Positions 24,226-39,769 of a DNA stretch of 64,000 bases are shown piece by piece. Numbering within the stretch: the first letter of the stretch is position 1; each line of letters begins with the position of its first letter. The notes under the pieces are model-generated. The model was not told the DNA's origin and ran no database searches. It was given only the letters and a program-made list of their open reading frames with translations. The stretch is from Ulva prolifera. Its lineage: Eukaryota > Chlorophyta > Ulvophyceae > Ulvales > Ulvaceae. The position numbers and the translations under genes were made by a program. The stretch spans positions 12,305,374-12,369,373 of the forward strand of contig CM041198.1 of assembly GCA_023078555.1 (NCBI GenBank), written 5' to 3'.

Positions 24226-25378
24226 GTGTTCACACCTGACTCAGCGTGCGAATGTGGGCCGTGCTGCTGGCTCAAATGTGAGGAACGCACGCAGCACACA
24301 TGATCAAGGAAACAGATAAGTGTAGGATACACCCTTCTCATCATGCACAAGCTGTCTCAGCTCTCAAGCTCCATTGAGCTGTGCATGCTGCTCATTCCAG
24401 CAAGAGGACACACAGAGACAAAAATGACAGGACAGGACGCCCAGGCAGGCAACAGCCAGTAGTAAAATATCGCATGCCACCTCCAGTGTACTGTGGCAGC
24501 GAGCTGGTGTACTGCGGCAGCGAGCTGGCTGCATATGTGACCTTGCAGTGGTCGGGGCTGTACCATATTGCTGGCACGTGCTCCATGAGCCACTCATGCA
24601 GCATGCTGGAGGTGAAAACTGATGCTTTGTGAGTCGCTGAACACATGAAAGGCTTGTACGTGCTCTGATGTGTTACAGAGCTGCAGCTGTGGTGGACTGG
24701 AGCCCGATAGCATTGTCAGCTGCGGGCCTTCAGCAACAAGACCTTTATGCAAGCCTTTAAGCACTTGCGACCCGGAGAGCACGATTACGAGCGGCCATGT
24801 AGTAAATACGTGAATGAAATTGGGATGTAGGTGCGGACTGGGCCGATCGTGCGGCCATCTAGACACTGCTCGCTGATGAAGCGCTTGCTTGCCACGGACA
24901 GCACCGGGTCGCGCTTGCAGGCCGTTGTGAACTCGGGTAGACCGCACTAGCCAGAGACGTTCCACGAGAAACAACAGAAGCATCGGTGTAGCAACTACGC
25001 GCATGATCACACACATGTGAAGAATCATCAACTATTCCGAGCAGGTCATGTGCGACAGGCGCAATGGACACGGTGATAGCCTGCGCGAAATCATCCCAGC
25101 GTGCATGGAACATACAACTGCTGCTGTCTCGTCACGAACATATTCGTCAATCGCTGTCTAGTTCGCCGATGCCGGACAGCGAGCCGAAACTGTGCACGAA
25201 TGTGGCTGAGGTGACACGCCTCCAACAGGCGCGGGCGCGGGGTTGGCCGTGCGGCCGGGTTTGCGCCGGGTGCGGCGCCACCTGAACACCGAATTGCGCA
25301 ATGCACAGCATCCCCGATGTACCTGAAGAGGCGGCGGCTGCAACGGACGCTTAATATGGAATTTAGAAATGAGAACAC
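24226..25378. repeat. Module B, 1,153 bp spacer (copy 1 of 6)
   Basis: Copies are at 24226-25378, 26135-27287, 28044-29196, 29953-31105, 31862-33014 and 33771-34923. It begins GTGTTCACA and ends with the near inverted repeat (TGAGAACAC), so each A-B junction is palindromic. No domain was recognised in any frame. It contains an internal 21-bp direct duplication and a very GC-rich stretch just before its right end. Confidence 0.75.
24487..24528. repeat. 21-bp tandem duplication inside module B
   Basis: TGTACTGTGGCAGCGAGCTG+G is followed directly by the same 21 bases with one change (TGT to TGC at the eighth base). It is present in every B copy. Confidence 0.85.
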
Positions 25379-28300
25379 GGTCAGAAAATCGCTAATGGGG
25401 CCATTCGCTGTAGACGACACTGTAAGTAGCATCCAAGGTGGGCTAAGCTTGCACAAGCGGCGCACCAGCACGCACGATGTGCATGTGCACGTATGCATGG
25501 GAGAGCGACGCCCAGAATGACAGGCATCTGTAGTGCACGAGAGCAGGCGTGGATGGCATAGTTGAGTAGAGGGCGTTTTTGTGAGTCTCATGACGCTCGC
25601 ACAGGTCATATGGTGCACTGTGCGGGCCGGCATGGCGGGTTGACTGCCCTGAGAACAACCATTATCGCGCAGCCTGTGGTGGGTTCGCTGGCCAGATCTC
25701 GGATCCATGATAGCAAGATGGTGCTGGATTAGTTTTCGAACGCCGCTGTGGACCGGGCGACTGTAGAGAGTCTGATATGCCACCGGGCTGGTACGGAGTC
25801 TTGTACCGGCGAGAGTTTGTGGAGACATAAGGCAGTGGGTGATCTGTTGTCTGTAAAACTTTCAGAGATAAATCAGGCGATCTGTGTGGTTGGGCCTGAT
25901 TGCGCTCTCAGTAGGCTTGGCTGCCACCCGGGGGTGCAGCACAGCCCCCATACACCGCTCTGACACCCCCGCCGCACGGGCCACAGCTGCGCAACAATCC
26001 TGTCCTTTGGATGCAAACAGCACAGTTTGCTTTAGAGTCTACAGGGCTTGATTGCTGTGCATTCCGCCAGGCAGTCTGCGGGTGGGGCCTGATGATTCAC
26101 AGAGTTGAATGGCCCCATTAGCATTTTCCTGACCGTGTTCACACCTGACTCAGCGTGCGAATGTGGGCCGTGCTGCTGGCTCAAATGTGAGGAACGCACG
26201 CAGCACACATGATCAAGGAAACAGATAAGTGTAGGATACACCCTTCTCATCATGCACAAGCTGTCTCAGCTCTCAAGCTCCATTGAGCTGTGCATGCTGC
26301 TCATTCCAGCAAGAGGACACACAGAGACAAAAATGACAGGACAGGACGCCCAGGCAGGCAACAGCCAGTAGTAAAATATCGCATGCCACCTCCAGTGTAC
26401 TGTGGCAGCGAGCTGGTGTACTGCGGCAGCGAGCTGGCTGCATATGTGACCTTGCAGTGGTCGGGGCTGTACCATATTGCTGGCACGTGCTCCATGAGCC
26501 ACTCATGCAGCATGCTGGAGGTGAAAACTGATGCTTTGTGAGTCGCTGAACACATGAAAGGCTTGTACGTGCTCTGATGTGTTACAGAGCTGCAGCTGTG
26601 GTGGACTGGAGCCCGATAGCATTGTCAGCTGCGGGCCTTCAGCAACAAGACCTTTATGCAAGCCTTTAAGCACTTGCGACCCGGAGAGCACGATTACGAG
26701 CGGCCATGTAGTAAATACGTGAATGAAATTGGGATGTAGGTGCGGACTGGGCCGATCGTGCGGCCATCTAGACACTGCTCGCTGATGAAGCGCTTGCTTG
26801 CCACGGACAGCACCGGGTCGCGCTTGCAGGCCGTTGTGAACTCGGGTAGACCGCACTAGCCAGAGACGTTCCACGAGAAACAACAGAAGCATCGGTGTAG
26901 CAACTACGCGCATGATCACACACATGTGAAGAATCATCAACTATTCCGAGCAGGTCATGTGCGACAGGCGCAATGGACACGGTGATAGCCTGCGCGAAAT
27001 CATCCCAGCGTGCATGGAACATACAACTGCTGCTGTCTCGTCACGAACATATTCGTCAATCGCTGTCTAGTTCGCCGATGCCGGACAGCGAGCCGAAACT
27101 GTGCACGAATGTGGCTGAGGTGACACGCCTCCAACAGGCGCGGGCGCGGGGTTGGCCGTGCGGCCGGGTTTGCGCCGGGTGCGGCGCCACCTGAACACCG
27201 AATTGCGCAATGCACAGCATCCCCGATGTACCTGAAGAGGCGGCGGCTGCAACGGACGCTTAATATGGAATTTAGAAATGAGAACACGGTCAGAAAATCG
27301 CTAATGGGGCCATTCGCTGTAGACGACACTGTAAGTAGCATCCAAGGTGGGCTAAGCTTGCACAAGCGGCGCACCAGCACGCACGATGTGCATGTGCACG
27401 TATGCATGGGAGAGCGACGCCCAGAATGACAGGCATCTGTAGTGCACGAGAGCAGGCGTGGATGGCATAGTTGAGTAGAGGGCGTTTTTGTGAGTCTCAT
27501 GACGCTCGCACAGGTCATATGGTGCACTGTGCGGGCCGGCATGGCGGGTTGACTGCCCTGAGAACAACCATTATCGCGCAGCCTGTGGTGGGTTCGCTGG
27601 CCAGATCTCGGATCCATGATAGCAAGATGGTGCTGGATTAGTTTTCGAACGCCGCTGTGGACCGGGCGACTGTAGAGAGTCTGATATGCCACCGGGCTGG
27701 TACGGAGTCTTGTACCGGCGAGAGTTTGTGGAGACATAAGGCAGTGGGTGATCTGTTGTCTGTAAAACTTTCAGAGATAAATCAGGCGATCTGTGTGGTT
27801 GGGCCTGATTGCGCTCTCAGTAGGCTTGGCTGCCACCCGGGGGTGCAGCACAGCCCCCATACACCGCTCTGACACCCCCGCCGCACGGGCCACAGCTGCG
27901 CAACAATCCTGTCCTTTGGATGCAAACAGCACAGTTTGCTTTAGAGTCTACAGGGCTTGATTGCTGTGCATTCCGCCAGGCAGTCTGCGGGTGGGGCCTG
28001 ATGATTCACAGAGTTGAATGGCCCCATTAGCATTTTCCTGACCGTGTTCACACCTGACTCAGCGTGCGAATGTGGGCCGTGCTGCTGGCTCAAATGTGAG
28101 GAACGCACGCAGCACACATGATCAAGGAAACAGATAAGTGTAGGATACACCCTTCTCATCATGCACAAGCTGTCTCAGCTCTCAAGCTCCATTGAGCTGT
28201 GCATGCTGCTCATTCCAGCAAGAGGACACACAGAGACAAAAATGACAGGACAGGACGCCCAGGCAGGCAACAGCCAGTAGTAAAATATCGCATGCCACCT

Positions 28301-31300
28301 CCAGTGTACTGTGGCAGCGAGCTGGTGTACTGCGGCAGCGAGCTGGCTGCATATGTGACCTTGCAGTGGTCGGGGCTGTACCATATTGCTGGCACGTGCT
28401 CCATGAGCCACTCATGCAGCATGCTGGAGGTGAAAACTGATGCTTTGTGAGTCGCTGAACACATGAAAGGCTTGTACGTGCTCTGATGTGTTACAGAGCT
28501 GCAGCTGTGGTGGACTGGAGCCCGATAGCATTGTCAGCTGCGGGCCTTCAGCAACAAGACCTTTATGCAAGCCTTTAAGCACTTGCGACCCGGAGAGCAC
28601 GATTACGAGCGGCCATGTAGTAAATACGTGAATGAAATTGGGATGTAGGTGCGGACTGGGCCGATCGTGCGGCCATCTAGACACTGCTCGCTGATGAAGC
28701 GCTTGCTTGCCACGGACAGCACCGGGTCGCGCTTGCAGGCCGTTGTGAACTCGGGTAGACCGCACTAGCCAGAGACGTTCCACGAGAAACAACAGAAGCA
28801 TCGGTGTAGCAACTACGCGCATGATCACACACATGTGAAGAATCATCAACTATTCCGAGCAGGTCATGTGCGACAGGCGCAATGGACACGGTGATAGCCT
28901 GCGCGAAATCATCCCAGCGTGCATGGAACATACAACTGCTGCTGTCTCGTCACGAACATATTCGTCAATCGCTGTCTAGTTCGCCGATGCCGGACAGCGA
29001 GCCGAAACTGTGCACGAATGTGGCTGAGGTGACACGCCTCCAACAGGCGCGGGCGCGGGGTTGGCCGTGCGGCCGGGTTTGCGCCGGGTGCGGCGCCACC
29101 TGAACACCGAATTGCGCAATGCACAGCATCCCCGATGTACCTGAAGAGGCGGCGGCTGCAACGGACGCTTAATATGGAATTTAGAAATGAGAACACGGTC
29201 AGAAAATCGCTAATGGGGCCATTCGCTGTAGACGACACTGTAAGTAGCATCCAAGGTGGGCTAAGCTTGCACAAGCGGCGCACCAGCACGCACGATGTGC
29301 ATGTGCACGTATGCATGGGAGAGCGACGCCCAGAATGACAGGCATCTGTAGTGCACGAGAGCAGGCGTGGATGGCATAGTTGAGTAGAGGGCGTTTTTGT
29401 GAGTCTCATGACGCTCGCACAGGTCATATGGTGCACTGTGCGGGCCGGCATGGCGGGTTGACTGCCCTGAGAACAACCATTATCGCGCAGCCTGTGGTGG
29501 GTTCGCTGGCCAGATCTCGGATCCATGATAGCAAGATGGTGCTGGATTAGTTTTCGAACGCCGCTGTGGACCGGGCGACTGTAGAGAGTCTGATATGCCA
29601 CCGGGCTGGTACGGAGTCTTGTACCGGCGAGAGTTTGTGGAGACATAAGGCAGTGGGTGATCTGTTGTCTGTAAAACTTTCAGAGATAAATCAGGCGATC
29701 TGTGTGGTTGGGCCTGATTGCGCTCTCAGTAGGCTTGGCTGCCACCCGGGGGTGCAGCACAGCCCCCATACACCGCTCTGACACCCCCGCCGCACGGGCC
29801 ACAGCTGCGCAACAATCCTGTCCTTTGGATGCAAACAGCACAGTTTGCTTTAGAGTCTACAGGGCTTGATTGCTGTGCATTCCGCCAGGCAGTCTGCGGG
29901 TGGGGCCTGATGATTCACAGAGTTGAATGGCCCCATTAGCATTTTCCTGACCGTGTTCACACCTGACTCAGCGTGCGAATGTGGGCCGTGCTGCTGGCTC
30001 AAATGTGAGGAACGCACGCAGCACACATGATCAAGGAAACAGATAAGTGTAGGATACACCCTTCTCATCATGCACAAGCTGTCTCAGCTCTCAAGCTCCA
30101 TTGAGCTGTGCATGCTGCTCATTCCAGCAAGAGGACACACAGAGACAAAAATGACAGGACAGGACGCCCAGGCAGGCAACAGCCAGTAGTAAAATATCGC
30201 ATGCCACCTCCAGTGTACTGTGGCAGCGAGCTGGTGTACTGCGGCAGCGAGCTGGCTGCATATGTGACCTTGCAGTGGTCGGGGCTGTACCATATTGCTG
30301 GCACGTGCTCCATGAGCCACTCATGCAGCATGCTGGAGGTGAAAACTGATGCTTTGTGAGTCGCTGAACACATGAAAGGCTTGTACGTGCTCTGATGTGT
30401 TACAGAGCTGCAGCTGTGGTGGACTGGAGCCCGATAGCATTGTCAGCTGCGGGCCTTCAGCAACAAGACCTTTATGCAAGCCTTTAAGCACTTGCGACCC
30501 GGAGAGCACGATTACGAGCGGCCATGTAGTAAATACGTGAATGAAATTGGGATGTAGGTGCGGACTGGGCCGATCGTGCGGCCATCTAGACACTGCTCGC
30601 TGATGAAGCGCTTGCTTGCCACGGACAGCACCGGGTCGCGCTTGCAGGCCGTTGTGAACTCGGGTAGACCGCACTAGCCAGAGACGTTCCACGAGAAACA
30701 ACAGAAGCATCGGTGTAGCAACTACGCGCATGATCACACACATGTGAAGAATCATCAACTATTCCGAGCAGGTCATGTGCGACAGGCGCAATGGACACGG
30801 TGATAGCCTGCGCGAAATCATCCCAGCGTGCATGGAACATACAACTGCTGCTGTCTCGTCACGAACATATTCGTCAATCGCTGTCTAGTTCGCCGATGCC
30901 GGACAGCGAGCCGAAACTGTGCACGAATGTGGCTGAGGTGACACGCCTCCAACAGGCGCGGGCGCGGGGTTGGCCGTGCGGCCGGGTTTGCGCCGGGTGC
31001 GGCGCCACCTGAACACCGAATTGCGCAATGCACAGCATCCCCGATGTACCTGAAGAGGCGGCGGCTGCAACGGACGCTTAATATGGAATTTAGAAATGAG
31101 AACACGGTCAGAAAATCGCTAATGGGGCCATTCGCTGTAGACGACACTGTAAGTAGCATCCAAGGTGGGCTAAGCTTGCACAAGCGGCGCACCAGCACGC
31201 ACGATGTGCATGTGCACGTATGCATGGGAGAGCGACGCCCAGAATGACAGGCATCTGTAGTGCACGAGAGCAGGCGTGGATGGCATAGTTGAGTAGAGGG

Positions 31301-34300
31301 CGTTTTTGTGAGTCTCATGACGCTCGCACAGGTCATATGGTGCACTGTGCGGGCCGGCATGGCGGGTTGACTGCCCTGAGAACAACCATTATCGCGCAGC
31401 CTGTGGTGGGTTCGCTGGCCAGATCTCGGATCCATGATAGCAAGATGGTGCTGGATTAGTTTTCGAACGCCGCTGTGGACCGGGCGACTGTAGAGAGTCT
31501 GATATGCCACCGGGCTGGTACGGAGTCTTGTACCGGCGAGAGTTTGTGGAGACATAAGGCAGTGGGTGATCTGTTGTCTGTAAAACTTTCAGAGATAAAT
31601 CAGGCGATCTGTGTGGTTGGGCCTGATTGCGCTCTCAGTAGGCTTGGCTGCCACCCGGGGGTGCAGCACAGCCCCCATACACCGCTCTGACACCCCCGCC
31701 GCACGGGCCACAGCTGCGCAACAATCCTGTCCTTTGGATGCAAACAGCACAGTTTGCTTTAGAGTCTACAGGGCTTGATTGCTGTGCATTCCGCCAGGCA
31801 GTCTGCGGGTGGGGCCTGATGATTCACAGAGTTGAATGGCCCCATTAGCATTTTCCTGACCGTGTTCACACCTGACTCAGCGTGCGAATGTGGGCCGTGC
31901 TGCTGGCTCAAATGTGAGGAACGCACGCAGCACACATGATCAAGGAAACAGATAAGTGTAGGATACACCCTTCTCATCATGCACAAGCTGTCTCAGCTCT
32001 CAAGCTCCATTGAGCTGTGCATGCTGCTCATTCCAGCAAGAGGACACACAGAGACAAAAATGACAGGACAGGACGCCCAGGCAGGCAACAGCCAGTAGTA
32101 AAATATCGCATGCCACCTCCAGTGTACTGTGGCAGCGAGCTGGTGTACTGCGGCAGCGAGCTGGCTGCATATGTGACCTTGCAGTGGTCGGGGCTGTACC
32201 ATATTGCTGGCACGTGCTCCATGAGCCACTCATGCAGCATGCTGGAGGTGAAAACTGATGCTTTGTGAGTCGCTGAACACATGAAAGGCTTGTACGTGCT
32301 CTGATGTGTTACAGAGCTGCAGCTGTGGTGGACTGGAGCCCGATAGCATTGTCAGCTGCGGGCCTTCAGCAACAAGACCTTTATGCAAGCCTTTAAGCAC
32401 TTGCGACCCGGAGAGCACGATTACGAGCGGCCATGTAGTAAATACGTGAATGAAATTGGGATGTAGGTGCGGACTGGGCCGATCGTGCGGCCATCTAGAC
32501 ACTGCTCGCTGATGAAGCGCTTGCTTGCCACGGACAGCACCGGGTCGCGCTTGCAGGCCGTTGTGAACTCGGGTAGACCGCACTAGCCAGAGACGTTCCA
32601 CGAGAAACAACAGAAGCATCGGTGTAGCAACTACGCGCATGATCACACACATGTGAAGAATCATCAACTATTCCGAGCAGGTCATGTGCGACAGGCGCAA
32701 TGGACACGGTGATAGCCTGCGCGAAATCATCCCAGCGTGCATGGAACATACAACTGCTGCTGTCTCGTCACGAACATATTCGTCAATCGCTGTCTAGTTC
32801 GCCGATGCCGGACAGCGAGCCGAAACTGTGCACGAATGTGGCTGAGGTGACACGCCTCCAACAGGCGCGGGCGCGGGGTTGGCCGTGCGGCCGGGTTTGC
32901 GCCGGGTGCGGCGCCACCTGAACACCGAATTGCGCAATGCACAGCATCCCCGATGTACCTGAAGAGGCGGCGGCTGCAACGGACGCTTAATATGGAATTT
33001 AGAAATGAGAACACGGTCAGAAAATCGCTAATGGGGCCATTCGCTGTAGACGACACTGTAAGTAGCATCCAAGGTGGGCTAAGCTTGCACAAGCGGCGCA
33101 CCAGCACGCACGATGTGCATGTGCACGTATGCATGGGAGAGCGACGCCCAGAATGACAGGCATCTGTAGTGCACGAGAGCAGGCGTGGATGGCATAGTTG
33201 AGTAGAGGGCGTTTTTGTGAGTCTCATGACGCTCGCACAGGTCATATGGTGCACTGTGCGGGCCGGCATGGCGGGTTGACTGCCCTGAGAACAACCATTA
33301 TCGCGCAGCCTGTGGTGGGTTCGCTGGCCAGATCTCGGATCCATGATAGCAAGATGGTGCTGGATTAGTTTTCGAACGCCGCTGTGGACCGGGCGACTGT
33401 AGAGAGTCTGATATGCCACCGGGCTGGTACGGAGTCTTGTACCGGCGAGAGTTTGTGGAGACATAAGGCAGTGGGTGATCTGTTGTCTGTAAAACTTTCA
33501 GAGATAAATCAGGCGATCTGTGTGGTTGGGCCTGATTGCGCTCTCAGTAGGCTTGGCTGCCACCCGGGGGTGCAGCACAGCCCCCATACACCGCTCTGAC
33601 ACCCCCGCCGCACGGGCCACAGCTGCGCAACAATCCTGTCCTTTGGATGCAAACAGCACAGTTTGCTTTAGAGTCTACAGGGCTTGATTGCTGTGCATTC
33701 CGCCAGGCAGTCTGCGGGTGGGGCCTGATGATTCACAGAGTTGAATGGCCCCATTAGCATTTTCCTGACCGTGTTCACACCTGACTCAGCGTGCGAATGT
33801 GGGCCGTGCTGCTGGCTCAAATGTGAGGAACGCACGCAGCACACATGATCAAGGAAACAGATAAGTGTAGGATACACCCTTCTCATCATGCACAAGCTGT
33901 CTCAGCTCTCAAGCTCCATTGAGCTGTGCATGCTGCTCATTCCAGCAAGAGGACACACAGAGACAAAAATGACAGGACAGGACGCCCAGGCAGGCAACAG
34001 CCAGTAGTAAAATATCGCATGCCACCTCCAGTGTACTGTGGCAGCGAGCTGGTGTACTGCGGCAGCGAGCTGGCTGCATATGTGACCTTGCAGTGGTCGG
34101 GGCTGTACCATATTGCTGGCACGTGCTCCATGAGCCACTCATGCAGCATGCTGGAGGTGAAAACTGATGCTTTGTGAGTCGCTGAACACATGAAAGGCTT
34201 GTACGTGCTCTGATGTGTTACAGAGCTGCAGCTGTGGTGGACTGGAGCCCGATAGCATTGTCAGCTGCGGGCCTTCAGCAACAAGACCTTTATGCAAGCC

Positions 34301-35679
34301 TTTAAGCACTTGCGACCCGGAGAGCACGATTACGAGCGGCCATGTAGTAAATACGTGAATGAAATTGGGATGTAGGTGCGGACTGGGCCGATCGTGCGGC
34401 CATCTAGACACTGCTCGCTGATGAAGCGCTTGCTTGCCACGGACAGCACCGGGTCGCGCTTGCAGGCCGTTGTGAACTCGGGTAGACCGCACTAGCCAGA
34501 GACGTTCCACGAGAAACAACAGAAGCATCGGTGTAGCAACTACGCGCATGATCACACACATGTGAAGAATCATCAACTATTCCGAGCAGGTCATGTGCGA
34601 CAGGCGCAATGGACACGGTGATAGCCTGCGCGAAATCATCCCAGCGTGCATGGAACATACAACTGCTGCTGTCTCGTCACGAACATATTCGTCAATCGCT
34701 GTCTAGTTCGCCGATGCCGGACAGCGAGCCGAAACTGTGCACGAATGTGGCTGAGGTGACACGCCTCCAACAGGCGCGGGCGCGGGGTTGGCCGTGCGGC
34801 CGGGTTTGCGCCGGGTGCGGCGCCACCTGAACACCGAATTGCGCAATGCACAGCATCCCCGATGTACCTGAAGAGGCGGCGGCTGCAACGGACGCTTAAT
34901 ATGGAATTTAGAAATGAGAACACGGTCAGAAAATCGCTAATGGGGCCATTCGCTGTAGACGACACTGTAAGTAGCATCCAAGGTGGGCTAAGCTTGCACA
35001 AGCGGCGCACCAGCACGCACGATGTGCATGTGCACGTATGCATGGGAGAGCGACGCCCAGAATGACAGGCATCTGTAGTGCACGAGAGCAGGCGTGGATG
35101 GCATAGTTGAGTAGAGGGCGTTTTTGTGAGTCTCATGACGCTCGCACAGGTCATATGGTGCACTGTGCGGGCCGGCATGGCGGGTTGACTGCCCTGAGAA
35201 CAACCATTATCGCGCAGCCTGTGGTGGGTTCGCTGGCCAGATCTCGGATCCATGATAGCAAGATGGTGCTGGATTAGTTTTCGAACGCCGCTGTGGACCG
35301 GGCGACTGTAGAGAGTCTGATATGCCACCGGGCTGGTACGGAGTCTTGTACCGGCGAGAGTTTGTGGAGACATAAGGCAGTGGGTGATCTGTTGTCTGTA
35401 AAACTTTCAGAGATAAATCAGGCGATCTGTGTGGTTGGGCCTGATTGCGCTCTCAGTAGGCTTGGCTGCCACCCGGGGGTGCAGCACAGCCCCCATACAC
35501 CGCTCTGACACCCCCGCCGCACGGGCCACAGCTGCGCAACAATCCTGTCCTTTGGATGCAAACAGCACAGTTTGCTTTAGAGTCTACAGGGCTTGATTGC
35601 TGTGCATTCCGCCAGGCAGTCTGCGGGTGGGGCCTGATGATTCACAGAGTTGAATGGCCCCATTAGCATTTTCCTGACC

Positions 35680-35685
35680 GCAGGC
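35680..35685. repeat. Right 6-bp target-site-duplication candidate GCAGGC
   Basis: GCAGGC directly follows the terminal CTGACC of the last A module and matches the hexamer before the first A module. Inside the array the same position reads GTGTTC instead. Confidence 0.6.
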
Positions 35686-35997
35686 CCAGTCTACGCTTAC
35701 AGTTCGCCTACTTCGAATTTTCAAGGCTTGACGACCTCGTGATCTCGAGCATCGTGAGGTATCGGGGCGACCGGCCACTTTAACGATGTAGCGCGCCGCA
35801 CCGCAACGCACCGCGATGGCATGTTGTTTGGCGTCGCGCACACAACATGGCGGATAGTAAACTGAGTGATTTGTTGTGCCCGAATGATCCTTGATATCGC
35901 CCTTCCTTGCCTGCGTCTGCGGTTGTAACGGCTTTCACATGCACCGGCAGCCACATTTTATGGCGAATCAAGGTAGGTTCCACCTTGATCGGCGAAG
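35686..35997. promoter_or_regulatory. Short upstream region between array and CDKL-like kinase
   Basis: Only about 310 bases separate the array from the kinase start codon, so promoter and 5' UTR presumably lie here or inside the array. No specific promoter element is assigned. Confidence 0.3.
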
Positions 35998-39396
<3,399 letters not shown>

Positions 39397-39769
39397 GGAC
39401 AACGTTTCATCCCACCCAAGGACAGTTCAGAGTGATAGTATGCAGATATGACACCACAAAGATTCGATTTTCAGTCGAACAGAGAAAAGTTGGGCCTTCC
39501 CCAAGCCGACTTGACCATACCGTCACCAGCAGTGCAGGAATCACTCCTACGCAGTGCCAAGAGGCATCTGTAAACGAAAATGATCCTGCCGCGTTATGTA
39601 CCTTGGTCTGAAAGCAACTGCGATGACGACTTTTCAATTGCAAACGCCTTCACTGACTCTGTGCTGATTGACGAAGCACCACCAGTCAATGGTTCATCAT
39701 CCTGCTCACTTCACAGACAGAGGTCAATGACGCTCTACAGATGCGTGTTTGTAATAGCAGTGTAATGTA
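39397..39769. other. Convergent 3' region between kinase and PEX14
   Basis: A plus-strand frame shifted relative to the kinase stays open here from about 39363 to a stop near 39610. It could be an intact or lost C-terminal extension of the kinase. Otherwise this is 3' UTR for both convergent genes. Confidence 0.3.

Larger units (their letters stand above)
23470..35679. repeat. 12.2-kb tandem array, 1,909-bp period, structure A(BA)6
   Basis: The same sequence recurs at exactly 1,909-base steps: the motif GGTCAGAAAATCGCTAATGG starts at 23470, 25379, 27288, 29197, 31106, 33015 and 34924. The array starts and ends with module A, so it holds seven A and six B modules (7x756 + 6x1153 = 12,210). 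Copies look identical in all frames compared. The ends of the array coincide with the ends of module A and are flanked by GCAGGC on both sides. Frames inside (up to 245 codons) show no known domain. Function is unknown; a non-autonomous mobile element expanded into a satellite-like array is the best reading. Confidence 0.95.

Noticed and set aside
25091..25828. 245-codon minus-strand frame repeated in each array unit
   Set aside because: It crosses the A-B junction, has no recognisable domain, is rich in Cys/Arg/His/Ser as expected of random translation, and its intactness in all copies follows simply from the copies being identical.
23470..35679. CRISPR array, rDNA repeat or histone repeat as explanation of the tandem array
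   Set aside because: The unit is 1.9 kb with no short direct repeats and spacers, no rRNA-like conserved sequence was recognised, and no histone frames are present.
23470..35679. Endogenised circular virus or replicon multimer
   Set aside because: The unit size would fit, but no Rep-like or other replication protein motif was found in any frame. It remains possible only for a satellite-like non-coding circle.
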